DNA of 19,843 nucleotides from Amoeboradix gromovi (taxonomy: Eukaryota; Sanchytriomycota; Sanchytriomycetes; Sanchytriales; Sanchytriaceae), in contig JADGIF010000105.1 in NCBI GenBank assembly GCA_018985225.1, forward strand, positions 1 to 19,843, written 5' to 3'. The notes under the pieces are model-generated. The model did not search any database and had not been told where the DNA came from. It saw only the letters and a program-made list of their open reading frames with translations. Both the position numbers and the translations under genes were made by a program. Below, piece after piece: positions 9,757 through 17,071 of this stretch; the first letter of the stretch is position 1; each line of letters opens with the position of its first letter.

Positions 9757-10020
9757 TCAGTCTGCAGCACCACCTAGTGTAACTATTTCAATTTCCTTTG
9801 AATTCCATGCTCTCAAGTGATACTTGCGCGGAAGACTATCGAATGATGACAGAACCTCTTTGTCGTATGTAAAATCTACGATTGTATCATTTAACATATG
9901 ATTGTTTGATTTGGATGAAGTTCCAAGGTTTTTAAGGGAAGAATTATCTGCAAGTGATTTATTGCTACCATGGCGAAAGTGGATTAATGGCCGATGTAAA
10001 AGTCGTGGAGATATTAGCAT
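9757..10020 (-). CDS. Small protein with mitochondrial-type presequence, unrecognised
   Basis: This is an 87-residue frame starting inside the 3' end of the next gene upstream. The N-terminus MLISPRLLHRPLIHFRHGSNKS has Arg, His and hydrophobic residues and no acidic ones, typical of a mitochondrial targeting sequence. The C-terminus SLPRKYHLRAWNSKEIEIVTLGGAAD looks conserved and structured, but I cannot name the family. The first ATG lies 53 bases upstream of the 9965-9967 stop of the preceding gene, in another frame. I found no 19-21-base intron that would fuse the two frames: the GT at 9966 with the AG at 9946 gives an immediate TGA. The alternatives are a frameshifted single gene or a base-call error. 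Confidence 0.55.
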   Translation of the reverse strand: MLISPRLLHRPLIHFRHGSNKSLADNSSLKNLGTSSKSNNHMLNDTIVDFTYDKEVLSSFDSLPRKYHLRAWNSKEIEIVTLGGAAD

Positions 10021-10447
10021 CTTGTTTCAACTTATCCATGATTTTTGACAATTGTAGATTTTCTAAAAACAAGTCTTCTAGAAACCCGGAATTATCAATA
10101 ATGTCGTTCTCATCTTCTGCTAGAGTAAACTTCTGTATCTCAGTTTGTAGTTTCTCAGACATCTGGCTTGCGGTGTTGTACTTTTTCACAATTTCGTCTA
10201 TTTCATTTTTGTACTGAGCTACACGCTGGTAAATATTCTCGATATCAAAATTGTCCAATCTTTCGTTGCCCTCCATCTCTTCTTGATACTTTTTGTTTAC
10301 ATGATTTGCGTATTCTACATAGTCATTTAAAAATTCGTTTCCAACATTGTTAAATATGTCGTCTTGTTTCTTGCATTGTTCTGTCAAGTAATCAATATTT
10401 GAACATGTATTTCTGATCTTTTTATACAAAGTTTTTATGCTAGCCAT
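9965..10447 (-). CDS. Coiled-coil protein, unrecognised
   Basis: This is a 160-residue, highly charged protein predicted to be almost entirely helical, with heptad-like stretches (YKKIRNTCSNIDYLTEQCKKQ; IYQRVAQYKNEIDEIVKKY). Near the C-terminus FLEDLFLENLQLSKIMDKL is a Leu-rich helix of the LxxLxxENxxLxxxL kind seen in SIKE/FGFR1OP2-type coiled coils. That resemblance is weak and only suggestive. It has no signal peptide or membrane helix. The ATG is 84 bases from the divergent Rmd1-family gene. Its end overlaps the start of the downstream small gene. Confidence 0.65.
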   Translation of the reverse strand: MASIKTLYKKIRNTCSNIDYLTEQCKKQDDIFNNVGNEFLNDYVEYANHVNKKYQEEMEGNERLDNFDIENIYQRVAQYKNEIDEIVKKYNTASQMSEKLQTEIQKFTLAEDENDIIDNSGFLEDLFLENLQLSKIMDKLKQDANISTTFTSAINPLSPW

Positions 10448-10531
10448 ATCTTTAACTTAATGTAAATGGCCTAAAATATATCAAATCAACTTTTTTCATA
10501 TTCACAAAACAAAAGGGACTTAGATTTCTTA

Positions 10532-11562
10532 ATGGAAAAACATCGAAAGCCCGTTAACAGAACGACTAAAAATTCTGCAAAGCTAACCTTATTTCCAGAA
10601 GCTCCACAGACACAGCCCAAATATGATATAGTTGCCCCAGAAACAGAAGAAAGGTTATTTGAAATATTGGATGAAGTTCCACCCGATCAGATATTACAAC
10701 TGGACAGAAGACGATTACCAAGATGTACTGCTTTATGTTTGGGTAATGATTTTGACTTTGAAATGCTTCAAGTCTATTTGCAATCATATGGAAAAGAGTT
10801 TAAAAAGATTGACGAGTGTATATATTGCAAGTGGGAAAATGATAACAACAAAGAGGCTGAATTATTCTTCTTTGATTATGGCGTAATAACCATTTGGGGC
10901 TTGAGCAGAGAAGAGGAAGGCTTGCTAGTTTCTAATTTTACTTCTTTTTCAAAAGAACCTGTTAGCAAGCTAGCTATCGAGGTTGAAGAACTGCTTTATT
11001 ACTACAACAGCAATTATCCTCCCCGCATATACAATGACATAATTGCGCTGAAATCTGCTGATAATTGGTTAGCTAAAATGACTATTTCGCACGCAATCTC
11101 ACAAAGCTGCAAGTTGGCTTTTTTCGAGAATCTTATAGATACCACTATTGAGCAAACCAAGGGAATCCCCAAGATGATGGCAAAAGCGGGCACAGTGCCA
11201 TTATCTCGTAAAGAAGTAAACATGAAAATTGGCAAACTATTCAGTATGCGTATTAATGTGAACTTGGTAAGTAATGTTCTGGACACTCCTGATATATTCT
11301 GGGCCGAGCCTTACATGGAGCCGTTATACCAAGCAATTCGTGGATATGTAATATTTCATTAATTTAGATGGAAATATCAGAGAGAGTTGAGATAGTAAAC
11401 CAAAGAGTAGGCGTAATAACAGACATGTTACAGATGTTAAAAGATCATATGCAGTCTTCTCATGGCGAGAGGTTGGAGTACATTGTCATAATATTAATTT
11501 GTTTAGAAATCGCTATAGGGTTGTTTACGATTTGTATAGATGCTATAAGTCTGCAGCAATAG
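10532..11562 (+). CDS. RMD1: Rmd1/RMND1 (DUF155) family protein (two exons)
   Basis: Exons 10532-11347 and 11368-11562 are joined by a 20-base intron and give 336 residues. The whole DUF155 domain is visible: RCTALCLGNDFDFEML, then ELFFFDYGVITIWGLSREEE, VEELLYYY, IYNDIIALKS, KMTISHAISQSCKLAFFENLI, VPLSRKEV, INVNLVSNVLDTPDIFWAEPYMEPLYQAIRGY, and after splicing MEISERVEIVNQRVGVITDMLQML. A C-terminal membrane helix lies near residues 310-330 (YIVIILICLEIAIGLFTICIDA). Yeast Rmd1 and human RMND1 belong to this family; RMND1 supports mitochondrial translation, and Rmd1 was named for a meiotic division defect. There is no obvious mitochondrial presequence here, so a cytosolic or membrane Rmd1/Rmd8-like role is possible. 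Without splicing the protein would lose its conserved end and its membrane anchor. Confidence 0.9.
11348..11367 (+). other. 20-base intron in the Rmd1-family gene
   Basis: The intron reads GTAATATTTCATTAATTTAG and lies in phase 0. Retention gives TAA (11360-11362) inside the branch motif. Removal joins AIRGY to MEISERVEIVNQR, matching the family's REYLEIxxRVxVLNxR. Confidence 0.88.
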
Positions 11563-11568
11563 GCATTA

Positions 11569-11588
11569 ATAAATCAATCTTGTTTATT
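11569..11588. terminator. Overlapping 3'-end signals of the convergent Rmd1 and PDI genes
   Basis: AATAAA at 11568-11573 follows the Rmd1 stop on the plus strand. TTTATT at 11583-11588 gives AATAAA on the minus strand, just before the PDI stop at 11574-11576. The two coding regions end 11 bases apart. Confidence 0.4.
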
Positions 11589-13343
11589 TTCTGGCGACTT
11601 TATCTTTTGGTATACTACTTGCTCTTCTTCCGTAGTAAACAAAAGATATAATATACACAAAATCATGAATACCAGCACAGCCACAAAAACTAGATAGTTT
11701 TCAGCTAACATCCCAATCAAGCCCTAAGTTAATTCTAAAATTACACTCAATACACCATTATTGCCAAAAGACTCACTCGGCCATTCCTTGGATTTCCAAC
11801 TACTTGGTTGAGGTGTATTACCCAGAATATCTTTCAAATCAGAATTCGTAACTAAAGCGCTTAGAGCAGGAATTACAGTAGTTAATTTAATAGCGTCGCC
11901 ATCTGGATCAACTTTATAAAATTTATTATTTTTAGTGTTTAACAAAACAATCCCAGTACTAATACCAAACATGTTTTTGAACCACTCTGTATGCTGCTTT
12001 TGATTGAATAGTGCGAACTGAACAGACCTAGATATGTCTGCATCGTATACATGGGGAGGCACCATATTTTTAAATTTTATGGCCAGTTCTTCAAAGTCAT
12101 TTGCAGTTTGACCAATTCCAAGAACAGTCATATCGGGATCTGATAGAAGGGACTCAGAGTTATCACCGTTGATCTCAGCCATAAACGGGTATTTATTCTT
12201 TTTAAACCAGTTTTTTAAATGAATTCCACTGGCTGTACTTGCAAAATAGAACAGCAGCTGATTATCTTGCTGGGCATTCGGGTAATAGTACATGACATAG
12301 TTTTCAGTACTTTTTAAATGCATGGCTGTTTGAGTGCCTAATTTGGGACTGAAAATAGGCAAAAAATACTTGGCGTTGTGCAACGACATGGTGTACACTG
12401 GCGCGTCAAACTTGAGCTCCGCCGAGGCTTCCATATATGTTTTTAAATTGTTGTCAACATTGTTCGAATATATGATAATCCCCACGGCCTGGTTCTGTTG
12501 AACTTCTCTTAAATCTTTTTGTCGAAACTCTGAAATGTAAGATTTAGACAATGTCAACAAAGCGAATCGTTTCAAGCTATCCAGGGATCTGTCTCCACGG
12601 TATTTTTCACTTTTTTCACCGTTGATAAAGAGGAGAGTTGGATATCCTTGAACATCATACTTGGAACCAGTTATTTTGTTGATGCTAGCCTCAATCTTAC
12701 CAATATTAACTTTATTTTGGAGAGACTTGCCAAGCTGATCCCAAACAGGCTTTAAAGCTTTACAATGTCCACACCAGTCAGCATAAAACTCTATGAACCA
12801 GGGTTCATTCTTCACAATTGAGTCAAAATTAGAATCTTCTAAATCAACGACCTCTCCTTTAGGGTTGGATACGACATGTGACTTTTTGAAGTAGCGAGAT
12901 ACAAAGTTGTATCCACGAGTGTCTTCTTTTGCCAATTTTTCAACAGAAGATAAAAACTCAGTCACAAATTCGTATAATCGATCTAAATTTTCATTTCTCT
13001 CATACTCCTTAACTTTATTCGTACCATGATAACTGTAAATTGTCGGATAACCATCGATTTTCAAATCATCACATAACTTCTCTTGACCTGATAGTTCACA
13101 ATCATAAGATACGATTTTTATGGGAAGGTCTTTTGCCTTTTTAGATAACAGGTCAATAAACGGCAGCATTTTCTTGGAATAGTGACACCAGTGCGCGTAA
13201 TAGACAACAACTAAATTATTGCCAGTTTTAACATAGGTGTTATAGGTTTTAGGATTCAGCTCTATCACAAGTGAGTCACTCGGACGTACATATGGAGGAG
13301 ATTTACCTTTAGAAAATGCTAATAAAATTAGCAAGTAAAACAT
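11574..13343 (-). CDS. Membrane-anchored protein disulfide isomerase (two exons)
   Basis: Exons 13343-11745 and 11723-11574 are joined by a 21-base intron and give 582 residues. The N-terminus MFYLLILLAFSKGKS is a signal peptide. The first thioredoxin domain has YYAHWCHYSKKMLPF, so its active site is CHYS (C53, S56) with cis-Pro P100. The second has the classical EFYADWCGHCKALKPVWDQL (C191, C194) with cis-Pro P235. A long, poorly conserved region with b-type thioredoxin-like folds follows. Exon 2 adds a 20-residue hydrophobic helix (about residues 543-562, YLVFVAVLVFMILCILYLLF) and a cytosolic tail of about 20 residues. This matches TMX/Eps1-like ER membrane PDIs. If the intron is not real, the protein is a soluble 539-residue PDI and exon 2 is a separate 45-residue membrane protein (11711-11574). 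Confidence 0.85.
11724..11744 (-). other. 21-base intron in the PDI gene
   Basis: On the minus strand the intron begins GTAATTTTAG and ends TTAACTTAG. It is in phase 0 and a multiple of three long. Its acceptor TAG is the in-frame stop of the unspliced reading. Removal extends the protein in the same frame into a transmembrane helix. A 30-base alternative donor (GTATTG, at 11753) also keeps frame. Confidence 0.7.
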
Positions 13344-13475
13344 TCCTTTGTTTTACATTATAACAACCTAAATGAAAAAACTAATGAAGCGCTTAGCCTC
13401 TTGCCATAGTAGCAGCGTAGAATTGTAGCAAGGTAGCATCAAATCATAGTTGCTCAGTAGGCCAACAAAGTTTCA

Positions 13476-13943
13476 ATGTCAACTGGCTCCTTTCCGAAAT
13501 CTGATCCAAATGATGAGAAATATTACCATCCATATGAATTTATAGATCAGAATTTCATCCAGGAAAACAAAAAGATTCTAGACAAGTTAAGAAATTCCAG
13601 TTTTAGTAGCTCTTCGTATAAAGGTAACTACCCCATCAAATCACAGCCGTCAACCATTTCGCCACTTTTGATCCATACAAATCCCATGTTATGCAGCAAA
13701 TGCACAGCTAGCACATCTAATGTTCTCAAATTGCTTAGGAAACAGAACTATTCTAAACCAGACTATGTTTTGAATACAGGATTATATAGTGTGAGCGTTC
13801 CCAGCTCCGTTTATGGAAAGCAAGAGTTGATGTTCATATCAAAGCTTTGTCCAGACTGCCAAATTAATTGGGAATTTCGTTCCAAAACAAGCGATAAAAA
13901 GCTGTTGGTATTGAAGAAAAGTGATTCTAGAATCGGCCTTTAA
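13476..13943 (+). CDS. Unrecognised protein with two CxxC pairs
   Basis: This is a 155-residue protein. The first 65 residues are polar and Ser-rich, likely disordered. A C-terminal module carries CSKC near residue 73 and CPDC near residue 128, about 50 residues apart, consistent with one four-Cys zinc site holding a small beta-rich fold (YVLNTGLYSVSVPSSVYGKQELMFISKLCPDCQ). It ends in a basic tail KKLLVLKKSD. I do not recognise the family. The divergent PDI gene starts 132 bases away. The HMG-box gene follows 98 bases downstream on the same strand. Confidence 0.65.
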   Translation: MSTGSFPKSDPNDEKYYHPYEFIDQNFIQENKKILDKLRNSSFSSSSYKGNYPIKSQPSTISPLLIHTNPMLCSKCTASTSNVLKLLRKQNYSKPDYVLNTGLYSVSVPSSVYGKQELMFISKLCPDCQINWEFRSKTSDKKLLVLKKSDSRIGL

Positions 13944-14041
13944 TTTAATTGTATATAATATAAAATGTAAATAGAATAAATTTGTAAGTTATTATTTCTC
14001 ACTCTTAAATATTTTTTATTCGGTTGAAACAAATTCTTATC

Positions 14042-15223
14042 ATGCTTTCTACTGGACTTAAATCTGAATTCGATGTGGAAGATTTCATGGATGGTCTCGA
14101 TGACTGGTTTGAGGAATTCACCAACGATTTTGAGTACGACAGTGTTCTGACGGAAGCTAACACACCAGCCAAAGCAATAGTTGAACCATTTCAGGCGCAA
14201 CAATATATATCGCCCAACGTCTCTTCAGACTTCCTTCCTTCTGATTTTAAACAATATCCTATTACTCCAGTTAAACAATACCCAAAACTTTTGCCTAAAC
14301 AGCAACCTACTCCAAGCGCACTACATCAATTTCGTAACAACCAGGTTAAACAGACAATCACTTCACTACCTTTGGATTATATCCCTAAAAAGCTAACGTT
14401 TAAAAAAGTGCCTAAGAGATGTACTGGACATTTGGTCTTTTATACTCTATATACAGGCTACTTTAAACAGAAAGTTCCAGACATGGGTAAAAAAGATTTT
14501 GCAAAAATGATGGGCCAGATTTACAAAGAACTTCCACCTGAGCAAAAGTCTCTATTCGAGGGTTATTCTAAAAAGTACAATGAAGGCGCTGTTAAGATTA
14601 ATGAGAATGGCGATGCTGAATTAATTGAAGATTTTATTCAGAGTGCACCCAAACCAGTCAAAGCTGCCACCACTCCACCTAAAAAGGTTAAAAAACCAAA
14701 AGAAAAGAAGTTAAAAAGGAAAAGAGATCTGATTCCAGAGAACTACGTGTGTAAAATGACATTCGGAAATGTTCCTGTTAAAAGAAGAAGAGTTGAAAAT
14801 TCATCAGAAGGTGTTTCAAGTGATACTTCATCAATGAAAACACTAAATTTGAGCAGCGACGTTGTATTTCAACCACCAGGCTTTTTATCAAGTGATGTAC
14901 CGGACTACAGCGAATTTAAAGATGACCAGGACAAAGACTTGCCAACTACCCCAATAAAGCCTATCAAGCTCTGCTTTGCAGATGCTCCAGGAACCCCGAC
15001 TCAGTCGCGCAAAAAGTCTATCATTAAAACACCGATAAAAAAGAATAACTATTCAAAGATTATGCAAACAGATGATGACTGTGAGAATTTGGAGAATGTG
15101 AGGAATAACAAATCGGTTTTTGCTGCTGTTGACAAATCTACTCAAGTATCTCCAGTGAAACCAAAGGTCTTGATTCCTCGAAAGTATCGACAATTTGGTG
15201 ATGAGGAGAATTTAAAAAAGTAA
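14042..15223 (+). CDS. HMG-box chromatin protein with multiple CDK-type sites
   Basis: This is a 393-residue nuclear protein. An acidic N-terminus (FDVEDFMDGLDDWFEEFTNDFEYD) could be a transactivation segment. A Gln/Pro-rich linker follows, then one HMG box at about residues 124-185 (PKRCTGHLVFYTLYTGYFKQ, then MGQIYKELPPEQKSLFEGYSKKY). A Lys-rich stretch PKKVKKPKEKKLKRKR near residues 214-230 serves as nuclear localisation signal. The C-terminal half is disordered and carries repeated [ST]-P-x-K motifs (TPIKP, TPIKK, SPVKPK). The box is divergent at its start, so sequence-specific and non-specific binding cannot be told apart. The first ATG is at 14042; a TTG 18 bases upstream is in frame but not a likely start. 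Confidence 0.8.
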   Translation: MLSTGLKSEFDVEDFMDGLDDWFEEFTNDFEYDSVLTEANTPAKAIVEPFQAQQYISPNVSSDFLPSDFKQYPITPVKQYPKLLPKQQPTPSALHQFRNNQVKQTITSLPLDYIPKKLTFKKVPKRCTGHLVFYTLYTGYFKQKVPDMGKKDFAKMMGQIYKELPPEQKSLFEGYSKKYNEGAVKINENGDAELIEDFIQSAPKPVKAATTPPKKVKKPKEKKLKRKRDLIPENYVCKMTFGNVPVKRRRVENSSEGVSSDTSSMKTLNLSSDVVFQPPGFLSSDVPDYSEFKDDQDKDLPTTPIKPIKLCFADAPGTPTQSRKKSIIKTPIKKNNYSKIMQTDDDCENLENVRNNKSVFAAVDKSTQVSPVKPKVLIPRKYRQFGDEENLKK

Positions 15224-15248
15224 ATAATTATAATTGAATCTCTAAATT

Positions 15249-15323
15249 CCTGGCCAGGTACCACTTCAAGCCCTGGGGAACATGTACGCCCACCGATTAA
15301 AATGACCTGAAATTTTCGGTGGG
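15249..15323 (+). promoter_or_regulatory. GC-rich inverted repeats upstream of the bHLH gene
   Basis: This is a GC-rich patch in an AT-rich region. It contains the palindrome CCTGGCCAGG (15249-15258), a second possible stem CCAGG/CCTGG (15254-15258 with 15272-15276), and an 8-base perfect inverted repeat CCCACCGA/TCGGTGGG (15289-15296 with 15316-15323, 19-base loop). The last stem ends 6 bases before the ATG at 15330. It could be an operator pair or a 5'-leader hairpin. Confidence 0.4.
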
Positions 15324-15329
15324 GGGATC

Positions 15330-15872
15330 ATGGAACAGAATCAAATTTCTTCCCAATTTCAAATTGAATATGGGTACCATCAGCAACCAAATTTTAAGCA
15401 GAACGCAGATTTAAAATCGTCACTCTTAACGCCAGATGAAAGTCCGCAATCTCTACCCACTCAACAATTTGGAAATATGCAACCTTTGACACCTCAAATG
15501 TTATTTGCAACTCAACAACAACAATCGCAGCCATCGAATTATCCTTATTTTGATTATTCACCTCGACCATATCCAATTACATCACCGCATGCATTGCAAC
15601 CATACTATAATCAGCATCAGAACATTCCATATATCAAGGAGGATGTTAAAAAGCAACAGCACAAGCTAGCTGAGCAACGACGAAGAGATGATGCTAAAAA
15701 CGCGCTAACGAATCTTAGGGATAAAGTTCCATTCGCAAAAGAGAGAAAAATGGCAAGGGTAGAAATATTACAAGCAGCAACACTCTATATAGACTACCTG
15801 GAAAGCAAACTAAAGGACAGCGTGTTGGAATCAGAGTTTAGAGACATTTTAACTAAAGGAATGCCGCAATAA
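15330..15872 (+). CDS. bHLH transcription factor
   Basis: This is a 180-residue protein. The first 105 residues are Gln/Pro/Tyr-rich and disordered, typical of an activation region. The bHLH domain lies at about residues 108-165: basic region QQHKLAEQRRRDDAKNAL, loop RDKVPFAKERKMAR, helix 2 VEILQAATLYIDYLESKL. The basic region has the H5-E9-R13 triad (H, E and last R of HKLAEQRRR), which in this family selects CACGTG-type E-boxes. The bHLH ends close to the C-terminus, with no leucine zipper of full length. It follows the HMG-box gene by 106 bases on the same strand. Its 3' end, with AATAAA at about 15881, abuts Fanzor-like remnant C. Target genes cannot be inferred. Confidence 0.88.
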   Translation: MEQNQISSQFQIEYGYHQQPNFKQNADLKSSLLTPDESPQSLPTQQFGNMQPLTPQMLFATQQQQSQPSNYPYFDYSPRPYPITSPHALQPYYNQHQNIPYIKEDVKKQQHKLAEQRRRDDAKNALTNLRDKVPFAKERKMARVEILQAATLYIDYLESKLKDSVLESEFRDILTKGMPQ

Positions 15873-15905
15873 TTATATGAATAAATAACTTATTTTATTT
15901 AGTTT

Positions 15906-16472
15906 CTCGTTAAAAGTCCAGATTCCGAGAAAATCGAGAATTTCCACAGAGAAACTAGCAATGCTAGATGCTCCGTCACAGTGATTGCTCAAGCTTTCAC
16001 TACCCTGAGGCGGGATTGAATAAGGATGCATATACTTGATGTATATGTTCCTTGCTGTCATATGGTCTCTATCTATCTCCAAATAACAATTGGTACAGGT
16101 GTAGGTTTCTAAGTTGGTTTTCATTAGAGTACCACACCTTGTACATGTTTGACTAGTACATGATTCATTGCACTCGACCATCGTCTTTCCTCTTTGTTTA
16201 TACTTGAACTTCAAGCGTTCCTTGAATAAGTTGTGCAGATATCACTGTCTAGGCATTGAAAGACATTTAATTCTTCCATGTTTGGACCAACTTATCAGTC
16301 TGAGATGAATATATGCTGTACCTGCTAGTTATTTCTTTTGAATTGATTTAACATTTGCGAAAAGGAAGAATATCGATTATTAAGCTATTAGAAAAATCTG
16401 GAAAAGTCTTGAAATTATAAAAAAGTGCATACAAATTCGCTATAAATGATATATTCAAGAAAACAATCGAGC
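15906..16472 (-). pseudogene. Fanzor/TnpB-like remnant C (intact zinc ribbon, broken elsewhere)
   Basis: On the minus strand the last part reads HNLFKERLKFKYKQRG, then ECNESCTSQTCTRCG, a complete second half CTNCY, and DRDHMTARNIYIKYMHPYSIPPQG. The zinc ribbon and RuvC-III Asp are therefore both in one frame, without copy B's stop. A one-base loss near the tail (FLGIWTF against FLGNQDF in B) shifts the frame, so the normal stop is missed and reading runs to 15873. Upstream, a TGA precedes HNLFKERL, and the stretch 16248-16456 matches fragment D in inverted orientation. Nucleotide identity to copy B over the zinc ribbon is very high, suggesting a fairly recent common source. The N-terminal half and the first RuvC motifs are not recognisable. 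Confidence 0.75.
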
Positions 16473-17071
16473 TATTCAAATGTGAAGTTGTTGGGAAGCT
16501 CCACACGTTTGAGTTTCGAGAGCGTGAGCACACAGTATTAGTGCTTATTTAAGATGCTCCATTTACATTAGCGAGTATCACCCAGAGATCAGGCCAATAG
16601 GTCTACAATTTCTTCTCCGCCAAAATATTAGTTACGGACATTACAAGACCTTTAGACTTGCTTCAATGCCCCTACCATCATTTCAACTAACCTGGCGTGT
16701 TTGTTTATAACTACTTTAGCGTATTTTTTCTTTTGATCAAGTAACAAATAAATCACCATCAAACATTTAATAAACTGCGGTTCCAGTTTATTAAATTTAG
16801 CAAGATGTTCATTATCTTAAGGATACCATGGGTCAGTTTATTACATAGGTCAGTAGCAATCTATTTATGTGATACATAGCATTAAGTGAATTTGTTATTT
16901 AATTTTAAAAGAAATATCCTTAAAATCACTTAGTCTAGTTTTAATGTTAGCAACCTCTCTTTTTTGATCGTCCTTTATTAGATAGTTTTCCCGGCTATTC
17001 CAAATCTCAATTACCAGTAGCTTTATCTTCTTTGAGATTGTAACAATCTCCTTTATTTATTGAATTGAAAA
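16473..17071. other. Long leader region of the phospholipase C gene
   Basis: This stretch of about 600 bases has no supported gene. A minus-strand frame at 17056-16895 is open for 53 codons and would encode a charged helix (IKLLVIEIW; DDQKREVANIKTRLSDF), but it lacks an ATG and has a stop immediately before it. The part next to remnant C may be further element debris. A 17-base palindrome lies at 17034-17050. Confidence 0.4.
17034..17050. promoter_or_regulatory. Perfect palindrome GAGATTGTAACAATCTC
   Basis: This 17-base odd palindrome (8-base arms, central A) ends 21 bases before the phospholipase C ATG. Its position suits a dimeric regulator site or a short leader hairpin. The function is inferred. 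Confidence 0.4.

Noticed and set aside
9946-9966. 21-base GT-AG segment on the minus strand between the two overlapping small genes
   Set aside because: Removing it creates TGA at the junction, and the segment lacks the YTAAYTTAG end.
13195-13230. TAATTTAG on the minus strand inside PDI as a fifth short intron
   Set aside because: The base before TAAY is A rather than Y, and the coding sequence across it (KTGNNLVVVYYAHWC) matches the thioredoxin fold without a gap.
14024-14041. TTG start for the HMG-box protein
   Set aside because: A normal ATG follows at 14042, and nothing supports non-AUG initiation.
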